DNA of 64,000 bases from Stigmatella erecta (GCF_900111745.1 NZ_FOIJ01000004.1:1-64000); one strand, 5' to 3'. Positions 49,073 through 60,669 are shown, numbered from the stretch's first letter. Notes: generated from the letters alone by a model not told the origin. Translations and numbers: made by a program.

Positions 49073-50461
49073 ATGTGGGCTCAGAAGTGGCTTGGGGTGG
49101 GAGCGGCGGTGCTCCTGGCCGGAACGGCCGGGGCGCAGCCCCGCAAGGGCAAGGCGGAAGCGGCCCGGCCGGGTGCTGGCATCGAGGCGCGGACGTTGAA
49201 GAACGGGCTGAAGGTCATCGTCTGGCCGGATCCGGACCTGCCCACCGTGGCGCTCTTCAACTGGTTCCGGGTGGGCAGCCGCAACGAGCACCCGGGCATC
49301 ACCGGCCTGTCCCACTTCTTCGAGCACATGATGTTCAACGGCGCGAAGACGTACGGGCCCGGTGAGTTCGACCGCGTCATGGAGGCCGCGGGCGGCAGCA
49401 ACAACGCCTACACCTCCGAGGACGTCACCGTGTACCAGGACTGGTTTCCCCGCACCGCGCTGGAGACCATCTTCGAGCTGGAGGCGGACCGGCTGGCCCA
49501 CCTCGCCTTCGATCCGAAGGTCATCGAGAGCGAGCGCGGCGTCGTCTACTCGGAGCGGCGCTCGTCGGTGGACAATGACCACGCGGGCTCGCTCGCGGAG
49601 CAGGTGCAGGCCACCGCCTTCGTGGCGCACCCGTACCAGTTTCCCGTCATCGGCTGGCCCTCGGACATCGAGTCCTGGCGGATGGAGGACCTGCGGCGCT
49701 ACTTCCAGACGTACTACGCCCCCAACAACGCCACGCTCGTGGCGGTGGGGGCCGTCACCCCGGCGGAGGTGTTCGCCCTGGCGGAGAAGTTCCTCGGGCC
49801 CATCCCCTCGCAGCCCGCGCCCGAGCCGGTGCGCACGAAGGAGCCCCTGCAGCAGGGCGAGCGCCGCGTGACGGTGCGCCGGATGGCCCAGGCCCCGCTG
49901 CTCCAGATGGCCTGGCACGGGCTGGCCGCCTCCGACTCGGATGCGCCCGCCCTGGAGATGCTGGTGAGCCTGCTCACGGAAGGCGACTCCTCGCGGCTCC
50001 ACCGCACGCTGGTGGAGGAGGCGCAGGTGGCCCTCCACGTGTCGAGCCACTTCGGGCCCTCGGTGGACCCGTCGCTGGTCTGGCTCCAGGTGGACCTGCC
50101 GCCGGGCGGGGACGTGGCGCGCGTGGAGGCGCTGCTGGACGCGGAGCTGGCGAAGCTCGTCCAGCAGGGCGTCACCGAGGCGGAGCTGCGCAAGGCGAAG
50201 AACAAGACCGTCGCGGACTTCTGGCGGGGCCTGGAGACCAACAGCTCGCGGGCCCAGCTCCTGGGCAGCTACGAGGTGTTCCAGGGCGGCTGGCGCAAGC
50301 TCTTCGAGGCGCCCGCCCGCTACGAGCAGGTGACGCGCGAGCAGGTGCGCAAGCTGGCCGCGCGCCTCTTCATCCGGGACCACCGCACGGTGGGGGTGCT
50401 CGTGCCCACGGAGGGCACGGCGGAGCAGGCCGGTTCCGAGACGCAGGGGGCGACACCATGA
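49073..50461 (+). CDS. M16 zinc metallopeptidase, catalytic subunit
   Basis: The predicted protein has 462 aa and a signal peptide (to ~residue 22; [10 protein letters not shown]). The inverted zinc motif HFFEH with the downstream Glu ([16 protein letters not shown]) shows an active M16 (pitrilysin/insulinase) enzyme. GGGGAGG before ATG 49073 fixes the start. It pairs with the next gene (4-nt overlap), as in heterodimeric M16B peptidases, and probably degrades peptides in the periplasm or outside. Confidence 0.93.
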   Translation: MWAQKWLGVGAAVLLAGTAGAQPRKGKAEAARPGAGIEARTLKNGLKVIVWPDPDLPTVALFNWFRVGSRNEHPGITGLSHFFEHMMFNGAKTYGPGEFDRVMEAAGGSNNAYTSEDVTVYQDWFPRTALETIFELEADRLAHLAFDPKVIESERGVVYSERRSSVDNDHAGSLAEQVQATAFVAHPYQFPVIGWPSDIESWRMEDLRRYFQTYYAPNNATLVAVGAVTPAEVFALAEKFLGPIPSQPAPEPVRTKEPLQQGERRVTVRRMAQAPLLQMAWHGLAASDSDAPALEMLVSLLTEGDSSRLHRTLVEEAQVALHVSSHFGPSVDPSLVWLQVDLPPGGDVARVEALLDAELAKLVQQGVTEAELRKAKNKTVADFWRGLETNSSRAQLLGSYEVFQGGWRKLFEAPARYEQVTREQVRKLAARLFIRDHRTVGVLVPTEGTAEQAGSETQGATP

Positions 50462-51867
50462 GGACGTGGCTGGGCAGGGTTGTGCTGGCGGTGGTGCTCG
50501 TGGCCACCCCCGCGCTGGGGCAGGGTGTGAAGCTGCCGAAGGCGACGGTGCTGGAGCTGAAGAACGGCGCCCGGGTGCTCCTCGTCGAGAAGCGCGAGAT
50601 TCCCCTCATCTCCTTCAGCGCCTGGCTGCGCGGCGGAAGCCTGGGAGACCCCGCGGGCAAGGAGGGGCTGGCGGCGCTCACCGGCGAGCTGCTCCAGAAG
50701 GGCGCGGGCGCGCGCGATGCCCAGGCCTTCGCGGAGGCGGTGGACGGGGCGGGCGGGCTGCTCACCGTCACCTCGGCGCGCGAGGCCCTGCAGGTGGATG
50801 GCCAGTTCCTGGCGAAGGACGCCGCGCTGATGGTGGAGTTGCTGTCGGACCTGCTGATGCGCCCGCGCTTCGAGGCCGCCGAGTTCGACAAGGCGCGGGA
50901 GCGGATGGCCAGCGAGCTGGCCGCCGGGAAGGACGGGGATCCGCGCCTGCTCATCGGCACGTACTTCCACGCCTTCCACTTCGCGGGCCACCCCTACGCG
51001 CGGCCGCCGCACGGCAGCGAGGCCTCGGTGGCCACGCTCCGGCGCGAGGACGTGCTGGCGTACGCCAAGGCCCAGCTCGGGGCAGACCGCCTCATTCTCG
51101 CGGTGGTGGGCGACTTCGACACGAAGCAGCTCTCCTCCCGGCTGCAGGCCGCGCTGGGCGCCTGGGCCCGGGCGGGCACCGCGGCGCCGGTGGCCCCGGC
51201 CTCCCCGGCGGCGAAGGGCCGGCGCGTGCTGCTCGTGGACAAGCCGGACGCCACGCAGACGTACTTCTGGCTGGGCAACACGGGCATTGCCCGGAGCGAC
51301 CCGGCCCGCGTGGACGTGGGGCTGGCCAACACGGTGCTGGGCGGGCGCTTCACCTCGCTGCTCAACACGGAGCTGCGCGTCAAATCCGGGCTGACCTACG
51401 GCGCCAACTCCCTGGTGCTGCGCGACACGCAGCCCGGCGCGGTGGTGCTCAGCTCCTACACGAAGAGCGAGTCCACGGCCCAGGCCATCGACCTGTCGCT
51501 CCAGATTCTCGGCCGGTACCGCGAGGGCGGCATGGACGAGACGATGCTGGCCTCCGCCAAGGCCTACGCCCTGGGCCAGTTCCCGCCCACGCTGGAGACG
51601 GGCGGGCGCGTGGCCTCGAAGCTCGCGGAGCTGGCCTTCTACGGCCTCGATGCGAGCGACGTGGATGGCTACGCGGACGCGGTGCAGGGCGCCACCCGGG
51701 AGCGCGTGCTCGCGGCCATCCAGCGCGTGTACCCCCGCCCGGAGGACCTGACCGTGGTGCTCATCGGCAAGGCCTCCGCCATCCGGGACATGGCGCGCAA
51801 GTACGGGCCGGTGACGGAGATGAAGCTCTCCGACAAGGGCTTCTCGCCGCCCGCCGCCAAGCCCTGA
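50458..51867 (+). CDS. M16 peptidase, non-catalytic partner
   Basis: The predicted protein has 469 aa and a signal peptide ([16 protein letters not shown]). It has the M16 fold ([35 protein letters not shown]) but HxxEH is absent; the region reads [13 protein letters not shown]. It should supply the substrate-binding arm of an M16B heterodimer. The ATG overlaps the upstream stop as ATGA. Confidence 0.92.
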   Translation: MRTWLGRVVLAVVLVATPALGQGVKLPKATVLELKNGARVLLVEKREIPLISFSAWLRGGSLGDPAGKEGLAALTGELLQKGAGARDAQAFAEAVDGAGGLLTVTSAREALQVDGQFLAKDAALMVELLSDLLMRPRFEAAEFDKARERMASELAAGKDGDPRLLIGTYFHAFHFAGHPYARPPHGSEASVATLRREDVLAYAKAQLGADRLILAVVGDFDTKQLSSRLQAALGAWARAGTAAPVAPASPAAKGRRVLLVDKPDATQTYFWLGNTGIARSDPARVDVGLANTVLGGRFTSLLNTELRVKSGLTYGANSLVLRDTQPGAVVLSSYTKSESTAQAIDLSLQILGRYREGGMDETMLASAKAYALGQFPPTLETGGRVASKLAELAFYGLDASDVDGYADAVQGATRERVLAAIQRVYPRPEDLTVVLIGKASAIRDMARKYGPVTEMKLSDKGFSPPAAKP

Positions 51868-51883
51868 GGCCCGGGGCGGCCCG

Positions 51884-53071
51884 CTACGGCCCCGGGGCGC
51901 GGTGGTGGGTCAGGCAGCGCTGGTAGCGCCGGTCCACGGACTGGGCGAACCAGGCCGTGGTGCGCTCCCGGCTCAGCTTCGGGCTCTGGAGCGTCACCTG
52001 GGGCAGGCGCGCGTAGGGGGGCGTCTCGCCCGTCACCCGCGCGTAGGTGCCCTTGAGGGCGCGCCACGTCTCGGTCTTCTCGAAGGCGGCCTCCTTCTCC
52101 TTGCGCACGTCCTTGCGGAGCTGGCGCTCGCTCAGCTTCGGCGCGTGGCGCTTGCGGAACAGCAGCAGCGCGGAGAGCGTCTGGCTGTCCTCGTCCCGGG
52201 GCTCGCCCTGGTCATTATAAAGGAGGAGGTCTCCGTCCAGGACGAGCTTCTTGCCGGTGAGCCGGCCCAGCTGCGCCTGGAGCGCCGCGTTGCGCGAGGC
52301 GTAGAAGCCCGCGTTGTAGTCCGCGAAGCGGTAGAGCGGCTGCGCATAGCCCGCGCTGTAGCCGAGCAGCCGCGAGGTGCCGTGGCGCACCCCGCCCTCG
52401 CGCGTGTACAGCGAGGCGCGCACCTCCGGCTCGGAGTGCTCGCCGTCGTCCTGCTCCACCGCGTAGCGCACGCTCACCTGCATGGAGCCGGCGGTGGTGA
52501 TGGGGTTGAGTTCCGCGAGCCGCTTCGAGGTGAACAGCTCGCTGGCCAGGTCCGCCGCGCTGTAGAGCGCCGGGTAGTGGCGCTCGTAGGCCTCCAGCAG
52601 CTCGTGGAAGAACTGGTCGAGATCCTTCTCCGTCTTCAGCGTCTTCAGGCGCTTCTCGAAGGAGAGCTTCTGGCCGGGCGCCTTGAGCTCGAGCAGGGCC
52701 CCCAGCGCGCTCCGGCCCACCCCGCCCAGCTTCCCGGCGTACGCGTCCAGGCGCCGGCGGATGATGCGCGGCAAGTCCTTCACCGGGGGGTTGGCCTGGA
52801 AGCCGGACTCCTGCTCGATGACGGCGAGCACCTGGCACGTGGGCTCCACGGTGGGCGGCACCTGCTGCGCCTCCAGCGCCGCCAGCACCGCCTGGGCCCA
52901 CCCCGTCCGGTCCTTCACGTGGCTGGGGATGAGCCGCGCCACCCGGGGCGCGGTGAGCAGCTCGGGCTCCGGCGCCTGAGGCTCCGAGGGCCGCACGGCC
53001 GGGCCACTGCAGGACTCCAATGTCAGCAGGGCCCCCACCAGGAAGACCCCTCGCACCGCCCAGGCTTTCAT
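51884..53071 (-). CDS. DUF1615 lipoprotein, lytic-transglycosylase-like
   Basis: The predicted protein has 395 aa. The signal ends LLTLESCSG with Cys21, so it is a lipoprotein. A helical domain contains CQVLAVIEQESGFQANP; the ESG resembles the catalytic Glu motif of lytic transglycosylases. The segment AYAGKLGGVGRSALGALLEL and FADYNAGFYASRNAALQ are typical of DUF1615. It may cut or bind peptidoglycan. GAGGCGGG lies right before the ATG. Confidence 0.85.
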   Translation of the reverse strand: MKAWAVRGVFLVGALLTLESCSGPAVRPSEPQAPEPELLTAPRVARLIPSHVKDRTGWAQAVLAALEAQQVPPTVEPTCQVLAVIEQESGFQANPPVKDLPRIIRRRLDAYAGKLGGVGRSALGALLELKAPGQKLSFEKRLKTLKTEKDLDQFFHELLEAYERHYPALYSAADLASELFTSKRLAELNPITTAGSMQVSVRYAVEQDDGEHSEPEVRASLYTREGGVRHGTSRLLGYSAGYAQPLYRFADYNAGFYASRNAALQAQLGRLTGKKLVLDGDLLLYNDQGEPRDEDSQTLSALLLFRKRHAPKLSERQLRKDVRKEKEAAFEKTETWRALKGTYARVTGETPPYARLPQVTLQSPKLSRERTTAWFAQSVDRRYQRCLTHHRAPGP

Positions 53072-53280
53072 CCCGCCTCGAAACGCGGTGCCCCCCGGGG
53101 GGAATTCCGGTGGGCAGTTCCGGAAAGCGTAAGCGCCCGGAAGCCCTCGGCAATCCCGGGACTGTTCTCTGCGCGGTTGCCACTCGGGTGAAATTTTACT
53201 GTTCCCCGGTAGAGCGAATTGCCCGTGTCTTCGCTCACGTGTCACAAACATCGCGCGGTTCCTCGGGGGGAGGTTGCACG

Positions 53281-55545
53281 GTGAGACGGAAGATTCTGAG
53301 CACATTCTGCATGGCGTGGCTGGGCGTGGTGTCCGGCGCGTGTGGTGGGGAGGGGGAGGGGGGCGCGGCGGTGAGGGCCGCGTCGGCGGAGAAGGACACG
53401 CGGGCGGATCTCCAGGCCGCGATGCGCGCGCTGAAGCGGGTGCGCGTGCTCGCCACGCACGAGGACCAGGTGCCCGCCTTCATCCAGGGCGACTTCGGCC
53501 AGGCCCTGGGCCTGGGCCAGGCCCTGCGCCCTCAGGAGGCCCACGAGAGCGTCCGGGAGGTGCTGCGCCAGGTGGCCCCGGTGTTCCGCCTGAGCCCGGA
53601 GGAGCTCACCCTGCGGCGCATCTCGCGGGATGACCAGGGCCACCGGTACCTGCGCTATGGCCAGCGGCTCCAGGGCCGCGAGGTGGTGGGCGCGGAGCTC
53701 GTCCTCTTCCTGGATGCGCAAGGGAAGGCCTACGCGGTCCACAGCTCGGCGCGGGGAGGGCCCCGGGCGCTGGCGGCCGCGCAGCCCAGCCTCGCCGAGG
53801 AGGCGGCGGTGGTGGCCGCGCGGCGGGCCACGGGGGCGCGGAGGATGGACGCGCTGAGCGGGGGGCTCGTCTACGTGCGGGGCGAGGAGGGACAGCTCGT
53901 GCTGGCGTACGCGGTGCGGGTGACGGGCGTGAAGGACGGGCTGCCGGTGGATGACCGGGTCTACGTGAACGCGATGACGGGGGACATCGCCCTGCGGGAT
54001 GCGCGCGTGCACACGGCGCTCAGCCGCTCGGTGTACAGCGCCAACAACGGCTACCAGCTGCCGGGCACGCTCAAGCGGGGCGAGGGGGCCCCGGCCACGC
54101 AGGATGCCCACGTGGACATGAACTACGAGCAGCTGGGGAAGACCTACCAGTGCTACCAGGAGAACTTCGGCCGGGACTCCCATGACGGCGAGGGCGCCTC
54201 GCTGAAGAGCACCGTCCACTACTCCGAGGACGGGAACGGGTACGTCAACGCGTACTGGAACGGCAGCCAGATGGTGTACGGCGACGGGGATGGCGTGCTG
54301 TCCACCGCGCTGGGCGAGGACCTGGACGTCACCGTCCACGAGCTGACGCACGCGGTGACCGAGGCGGACTCGAACCTCATCTACTCCAACGAGCCCGGCG
54401 CGCTGAACGAGGGCTGGAGCGACATCTTCTCCGCCTACTGCGAGAGCTGGACGCGCGGCTGGTCCACCGACGCGGACGTGTGGCTGATTGGCGAGGACAT
54501 CTGGACGCCGGCCACCCCAGGGGACGCGCTCCGGTACATGGGCAACCCCACGCAGGATGGCTCCTCGCGGGACTACTACCCCGAGCGCTACCGGGGCGCG
54601 TCGGACTACGGTGGGGTGCACTCGAACTCGGGCATCGCCAACCTGGCCTTCAAGCTGCTGGCCACCGGTGGGACGCACCCGCGCGGCAAGACGTCCACCC
54701 TGGTGACGGGCATCGGCGTGCAGAAGGCGGGGAAGATCTTCTACGAGGCCAACGCGAACTGCATGACGGCCTCCTCCAACTTCGCCGCGGCCAAGCTCTG
54801 CACCGAGCAGAAGGCCGAGCAGTACTTCCCCGGTGACACGGGCGCGGTGACGGAGGCGTGGGCGGCGGTGGGGGTGAGCGGCGTGGCGGAGCCTCCCCCG
54901 GAGGCGGTGGTGCTCAGCAATGGAGTTCCCGTGGGCGGCGTCGCCACGGCGGAGGGCACGAGCAAGTTCTACAAGCTGACGGTGCCGCCGGGGCAGGCGA
55001 GCCTGTCGTTCGTGACGAGCGGCGGCTCGGGGGACCTGGACCTGTACGTGAAGCGGGGCGCGGCGGGGGACATGGGCAGCTATGACTGCAAGTCCGAAGG
55101 CCCCTCCACGGCGGAGGAGTGCGTCATCACGGATCCGGCGGAGGGGGACTGGTACGTGACGGTGTTCGCGTATTCGAGCTTCACGGGCGTGACGGTGACG
55201 GGCCGCTACAGCAGTGTCCTGGGCGGGGCCAACGTCCTGGTCAATGGGGTGAGCTCGGTGGCCTATGGCGGCTCGGCCCGGACGTGGACGTGCTGGACGC
55301 TCCAGGTTCCCGAATCCCTGCCGCGGGTGGTCTTCACCCAGTCGGGAGGCGCTCGCACCACGGGCGATGCGGATCTCTTCATCCAGTACCAGGAGCCGCC
55401 GACGACCCTCCGCTACCTGTGCAAGTCGTCGAACAAGGGCAACCACGATGTGTGCACCCTTCCCCGGCCGGCCGGCGGCCTCTACCAGGCCTGCTCGTTC
55501 AGCTACAGCGGCTACACCAACGTGACGATGAAGGGCGTCTACTAA
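53281..55545 (+). CDS. M4 (thermolysin-like) metalloprotease lipoprotein with PPC domains
   Basis: The predicted protein has 754 aa from a GTG with GGGGGAGG upstream. A lipobox-like VSGAC places the lipidated Cys at 21. A FTP/PepSY-type propeptide follows to ~residue 240. The M4 domain has HELTH (His353, Glu354, His357) and the third ligand Glu377 in GALNEGWSD. Two pre-peptidase C-terminal beta domains end the protein (KLTVPPGQASLSFVTSGGSG). It probably degrades extracellular protein. A terminator follows. Confidence 0.93.
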   Translation: MRRKILSTFCMAWLGVVSGACGGEGEGGAAVRAASAEKDTRADLQAAMRALKRVRVLATHEDQVPAFIQGDFGQALGLGQALRPQEAHESVREVLRQVAPVFRLSPEELTLRRISRDDQGHRYLRYGQRLQGREVVGAELVLFLDAQGKAYAVHSSARGGPRALAAAQPSLAEEAAVVAARRATGARRMDALSGGLVYVRGEEGQLVLAYAVRVTGVKDGLPVDDRVYVNAMTGDIALRDARVHTALSRSVYSANNGYQLPGTLKRGEGAPATQDAHVDMNYEQLGKTYQCYQENFGRDSHDGEGASLKSTVHYSEDGNGYVNAYWNGSQMVYGDGDGVLSTALGEDLDVTVHELTHAVTEADSNLIYSNEPGALNEGWSDIFSAYCESWTRGWSTDADVWLIGEDIWTPATPGDALRYMGNPTQDGSSRDYYPERYRGASDYGGVHSNSGIANLAFKLLATGGTHPRGKTSTLVTGIGVQKAGKIFYEANANCMTASSNFAAAKLCTEQKAEQYFPGDTGAVTEAWAAVGVSGVAEPPPEAVVLSNGVPVGGVATAEGTSKFYKLTVPPGQASLSFVTSGGSGDLDLYVKRGAAGDMGSYDCKSEGPSTAEECVITDPAEGDWYVTVFAYSSFTGVTVTGRYSSVLGGANVLVNGVSSVAYGGSARTWTCWTLQVPESLPRVVFTQSGGARTTGDADLFIQYQEPPTTLRYLCKSSNKGNHDVCTLPRPAGGLYQACSFSYSGYTNVTMKGVY

Positions 55546-55583
55546 AGGCGCCCCGCGGTACCCCATGAAGCACGCAGGGGCTT

Positions 55584-55637
55584 GGGTTCTGGCGAGGGCG
55601 TTCGAGCACGCGCCCTGGCCGGAACCCTTGCCTTTTT
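55584..55637 (+). terminator. Terminator after the M4 protease gene
   Basis: Arms of 17 nt (GGGTTCTGGCGAGGGCG with CGCCCTGGCCGGAACCC) pair with one mismatch and one G-U pair around a 10-nt loop, and CCTTTTTC follows. It lies 38 nt after the stop. Confidence 0.8.
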
Positions 55638-55653
55638 CTCCGGCAGGTTGTAA

Positions 55654-55671
55654 CTGAACCATATGGTTCAG
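55654..55671. promoter_or_regulatory. Palindromic ArsR operator over the start codon
   Basis: CTGAACCATATGGTTCAG is a perfect 18-bp palindrome; its central ATG is the start codon of the ArsR gene. I know similar sequences from other ArsR-SRPBCC pairs whose proteins begin MVQ. It fits negative autoregulation. Confidence 0.75.
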
Positions 55672-56001
55672 TGTTCTTCGGGCCTCGACGCGGCCTTCGC
55701 GGCACTGGCGGATGCCACCCGGCGGGGAATCCTCGAACGCCTGGGGCAGGAGGATGCGTCGATCAGCGAGCTGGCCGAGGCCTTCTCGATGACCCTGACG
55801 GGCATCAAGAAGCACGTCCAGATTCTGGAGGCGGCGGGGCTGCTGACCACGCAGAAGGTGGGCCGGGTGAGGACCTGCCGGTTGGGTCCTCGCCGGCTGG
55901 AGGCCGAGGCGGCGTGGCTCCACCAGTACCGGCAAAGGGTGGAGGAGCGCCTCGACCGGCTTGGCGAGTTTCTGGAGAAAACGAAAGGAGAGCCGTGGTG
56001 A
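55663..56001 (+). CDS. ArsR-family repressor
   Basis: The predicted protein has 112 aa. The winged helix is clear: FAALADATRRGILERLGQE, then SISELAEAFSMTLTGIKKHVQILEAAGLL. It lacks the metal-binding Cys pairs of classical ArsR and belongs to the branch paired with SRPBCC proteins. The operator overlaps its start. The next gene overlaps its stop by 4 nt. Confidence 0.93.
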   Translation: MVQCSSGLDAAFAALADATRRGILERLGQEDASISELAEAFSMTLTGIKKHVQILEAAGLLTTQKVGRVRTCRLGPRRLEAEAAWLHQYRQRVEERLDRLGEFLEKTKGEPW

Positions 56002-56483
56002 ATACGTCCAACAAGTCCGTGAAGGTGAGCACCCCCTCTGACCGGGAGATCCGCACCGAGCGCGTCTTCCCATCCCCCCGCGAGCGTGTGTGGAAGGCGC
56101 TGACGGACCCTGCGCTGCTCGCGCGGTGGTGGGGCCGTGGCAACAAGCTCGTCATCGAGAAGTTCGAGCCCGAGCGCGGTGGCCACTGGCGCTTCGTGGA
56201 GCACGCCGCCGATGGCGCGCATGGCTTCGAGGGCCGGTTCCGCGAGGTGGTGGCCCCCGAGCGCATCGTCCGCACCTTCGAGTGGGACGGCATGCCCGGC
56301 CACGTGTGCGTCGAGACGATGACGCTGGAAAACCTGGGCAACGGCCAGACGCGCGTCGTCTCGGTGTCGCTATTCCATACCCAGGAGGATCGCGACGGGA
56401 TGCTGGGCTCGGACATGGAGACGGGCCTCAGCCAGAGCTACGCGGCGCTCGACCAGGTGCTCGCCACGCTGACGGCGGCCTAA
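55998..56483 (+). CDS. SRPBCC (AHSA1-type) protein
   Basis: The predicted protein has 161 aa from the GTG at 55998 (55995 is also possible); AGGAG lies upstream. The Bet v1-like fold shows FPSPRERVWKALTDPALLARWWG and GGHWRFVEH. The family binds small hydrophobic ligands. Together with the ArsR repressor it forms a common stress-related pair. Confidence 0.92.
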   Translation: MNTSNKSVKVSTPSDREIRTERVFPSPRERVWKALTDPALLARWWGRGNKLVIEKFEPERGGHWRFVEHAADGAHGFEGRFREVVAPERIVRTFEWDGMPGHVCVETMTLENLGNGQTRVVSVSLFHTQEDRDGMLGSDMETGLSQSYAALDQVLATLTAA

Positions 56484-56605
56484 TCCTACGCGGTCACTTC
56501 ACCAGCCACAGGCGGCGTTTTCCTCAAGAGGCGCCTCCCAGATACCGGCTGATTCTAGCTTGGACCCATGAGCAGAGGACGGACTGCGGAGCGAGGGGCC
56601 TACGG

Positions 56606-57932
<1,327 letters not shown>

Positions 57933-58001
57933 CGGTTCCCACCTGACCTCCGCACGCAGGAGCGTGCCAAGCCCCTGCGCGCCCAATGTCTCGGGGGAGT
58001 G

Positions 58002-58658
58002 CTAGCGGCGGACTTCGATGTCGCGGGCGATGCTGCCGCCGCCGACGAGATCAAACGAGGCGCGCACCGGCGTGCCCTCGTCCAGCTCCTTCAGGGGCAC
58101 GCGCTGGCCCTGGCGCAGGCCCCGGCTCTTCTTGTCGATGCGCAGCTGGTACACGTTGCCCTCCGGGTCGCGCACGTGCACGGCGCCCTGGCTCACGCGG
58201 CTGATCTTCCCATCCACGCTGCCCGAGGCGATGACGACCTGCTCCAGCGGCTGGGAGTTGTTCTCCTGGAAGGCCTGCGCCGCGCGGGCCGCGCCCTTGT
58301 ACCAGTCCTCATCCTCGCTGGCCTGGATGGCATCCGAGCCGATCATCACCCGGCCCTCCTGGACCTCGGGAGCCGCCTGGGTTCCCGGGGCCGGTGCCGC
58401 CCGCGGCGCAGTGGACGTCACCAGGCCTGGCGCCGCGCCGGGCACCGTCGTGCGGCCCACCGTGGAGGCCGGAGGCTGCGCGACCACCACCGGGTTGGAC
58501 GGGCTGGCCGTCTGCTCCGAGGACGGCGTGGCGGCCGGCCGGGCCGGGGCCGGGGTCCTCGCGGAGGCCGTGGCGGCCGGTTCCGCGCGCTCGCGCCCCT
58601 GGCAGCCCGTCAGCAATGCGCACACGCCAATCACTCCCATCCACGCCCGACGCCCCAT
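58002..58658 (-). CDS. Lipoprotein with C-terminal beta domain, unknown function
   Basis: The predicted protein has 218 aa from ATG 58658; GGGAGA lies upstream. Its signal ends VCALLTGC. A Pro/Ala/Thr-rich linker covers residues ~25-115. The C-terminal ~80 residues contain VIASGSVDGKISRVSQGAVHVRD and KLYQLRIDKK-like strands, a small beta barrel. Similar domains occur in periplasmic myxobacterial proteins. Function unknown. Confidence 0.7.
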   Translation of the reverse strand: MGRRAWMGVIGVCALLTGCQGRERAEPAATASARTPAPARPAATPSSEQTASPSNPVVVAQPPASTVGRTTVPGAAPGLVTSTAPRAAPAPGTQAAPEVQEGRVMIGSDAIQASEDEDWYKGAARAAQAFQENNSQPLEQVVIASGSVDGKISRVSQGAVHVRDPEGNVYQLRIDKKSRGLRQGQRVPLKELDEGTPVRASFDLVGGGSIARDIEVRR

Positions 58659-58815
58659 GCTTGCTCTCCCTGTGTGAAATGCCGTGATCGCGGCAAGGAG
58701 CAAGCAGCGTGCCTGGGCCGCTTCCCTCCCAGGTGCCGGCAGAGTGCGGACTGGTGGACAGCCGGTGGGAAGGGCTTTTCCCTCCTGTGGGAGGTAGGGC
58801 GCCCTGCTGGAGAAT

Positions 58816-59829
58816 TCAGCCCTCCGGAGTGGGCGGAACGGGCTCCGGCGCCCGCCAGCGGCGCAGCAAGGAGGCGGCGCTTCCGCCCCGGTCCAGCCGG
58901 GCGGTGCTCAGCGCGCCCTGGGCATCCAGCTCCAGGATGAACTGGAGGGTGGGCTCTCCCCCCAGGTGGTAGCGCAAATCCCCGATGCGCAGCTCCGTGC
59001 CGCCCCCTTCCCGGGGCAACGTGGAGACGAGGGGAAAGCGCGCCCAGGCCAGCGCCTCGCGCACGGTGGCGAGGCTTCGCGCGGACTCGGGCACCGCCGT
59101 GGGGCCGGGCCTCGGCCAGCGGCGCTGCTCGTGCGGCGGCTCGCCCAGGGCCACGGTGCCGGTGACGTACTCGCCGGGCAGCACCACCACATAGCGCCAG
59201 GTGGTGAGCGACAGCCAGGCGGGGAAGACCTGCACCTGCTCCGCGCCGGGCCAGGTGCCTCGCACGCGGTGGCCCAGGGCAGCCTGGAACGAGACGCGCA
59301 GGCCCAGGTACGCCGCCGCGCCCACCAGCCCCAGCACCAGCGCCCGCCGCCATTGCGCCCGCCGGCGCCACGCCCAGAGCGCCCCCGCGAGCAAGGGCAG
59401 CGTCACCCAGGGGTCCACCACCATCGACCAGTCGAGCGTCCAGCGCTCCCGGGAGAAGGGCAGCAGCACGCGCGTGCCCCAGCCCGTCCACAGGTCGGCC
59501 AGCAGGTGCGCGAACAGCACCGAGCCCAGGCTGTAGAGGAACACGGGGCCCGCGCGGGCAGGGCGGAAGACGGCCTTGGCCACGAGCGTGGCCGCTGCGG
59601 CGATGACGGGGGTGAACACCAGGGCGTGCGAGAGCCCCCGGTGCGCCTGGAGCGCGTGCACGACGGAGTTCTCGGAGGGCAGCAGGTTGTCCAGGTCCGG
59701 CAGCTCCGCGGCCAGCACGCACCCGAGCAGCACGGCCTTGTCCGTGGCGGACAGCGGCGCGCCGGCCGCGTCTGGCCGCCGCAGGGCCCCCAGGGCCAGC
59801 CCCATCAAGCCGTGCGTGAGGTTGTCCAC
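58816..59829 (-). CDS. YdjM-like membrane-bound metal-dependent hydrolase
   Basis: The predicted protein has 337 aa with about five membrane segments in the N-terminal 190 residues. The opening MDNLTHGLMGLALG, then AAELPDLDNLLPS, HRGLSHALVF and FAHLLADLWTGWGT are the conserved metal-binding motifs of the YdjM/DUF457 family. The C-terminal ~140 residues are soluble. GNNs stops 3 nt after the Cys-rich gene upstream. Substrate unknown. Confidence 0.9.
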   Translation of the reverse strand: MDNLTHGLMGLALGALRRPDAAGAPLSATDKAVLLGCVLAAELPDLDNLLPSENSVVHALQAHRGLSHALVFTPVIAAAATLVAKAVFRPARAGPVFLYSLGSVLFAHLLADLWTGWGTRVLLPFSRERWTLDWSMVVDPWVTLPLLAGALWAWRRRAQWRRALVLGLVGAAAYLGLRVSFQAALGHRVRGTWPGAEQVQVFPAWLSLTTWRYVVVLPGEYVTGTVALGEPPHEQRRWPRPGPTAVPESARSLATVREALAWARFPLVSTLPREGGGTELRIGDLRYHLGGEPTLQFILELDAQGALSTARLDRGGSAASLLRRWRAPEPVPPTPEG

Positions 59830-59832
59830 GCG

Positions 59833-60642
59833 TCAGTCCGAGAGCGCGCGGGACACGGCCCGGATGTGGCGCCGCACGCGCTCGCGCGCCGCGGTGAGCT
59901 CCTGGGCATCGGCCGGCATGTAGCCCAGGCACAGCACCACATCGTCCTCGGGCGAGGCGCGGACGCCCAGGCGGGCGTAGTTGAGCATGCGGGAGGTGGG
60001 CTCCCCTTCCGTGTCGGGCGTGAAGCGGCCGAAGATGGGGGCGTGCTCGCTGCGCTCCGGCGCCGTCTCCTTGAGGGCGAACAGGCGCCGCATGGCCTCG
60101 AGCGCCGCGGGCCGGGCCATCACGGCCTCGGGCTTCGCCGGGCCCCCCAGCTCCCGCTCGATGAGGCGCAGGCAGCCGCGCACGAACTCCACATCGGTGA
60201 TGACGAGCCCGTACAGGTACCAGTCCGCGCACGCGGCCTGGACGAGCCGGGCCTGCTCATCGGTGAGCCAGCTGAAGCTGGGGCAGGTGAACGTCTCGCA
60301 GATGGAGGAGCGGTAGACGCCGCAGTCGCGCAGATCCACCCCCCCCGTGGCCTTGGGGTGCCCCAGGCACCCCACCTGCCGCTGCTCCTCGTCCAAGAAC
60401 CCGAGCAGGGGACACACGCGCACGGCGGGGAACAGGGGCGCCTCCTTCCGGGACTCGGCGAGCTGCCGGGCGGCCCCCTGCCAGGCGGCGGGCTCCTTCG
60501 GGGTGTGGCGCATCCGCTGGGTCTGCTCGGCCAGGCGCTCGGTCAGGGCCGCCCGCGAGTGGTCGCGGAAGTTGTAGAGGCCGCAGCAGGCGCCACAGGA
60601 GGCGCCCCGGCCGGGCTGACAAAGGTGGAACGAGACGGACAC
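59833..60642 (-). CDS. Cys-rich YkgJ-like metal-binding protein
   Basis: The predicted protein has 269 aa. Cys residues cluster at the N-terminus (GASCGACCGLYNF), at VGCLGHP and DCGVYRSSICETFTCP. This is the pattern of the YkgJ/CxxCxxCC zinc- or iron-chelating proteins, extended at the C-terminus by a helical region. Role unknown. It ends 3 nt before the YdjM-like start and is probably in one operon with it and the dehydrogenase. Confidence 0.8.
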   Translation of the reverse strand: MSVSFHLCQPGRGASCGACCGLYNFRDHSRAALTERLAEQTQRMRHTPKEPAAWQGAARQLAESRKEAPLFPAVRVCPLLGFLDEEQRQVGCLGHPKATGGVDLRDCGVYRSSICETFTCPSFSWLTDEQARLVQAACADWYLYGLVITDVEFVRGCLRLIERELGGPAKPEAVMARPAALEAMRRLFALKETAPERSEHAPIFGRFTPDTEGEPTSRMLNYARLGVRASPEDDVVLCLGYMPADAQELTAARERVRRHIRAVSRALSD

Positions 60643-60669
60643 ACTTTCTTCTCTACCCGGCTCCGCCGT

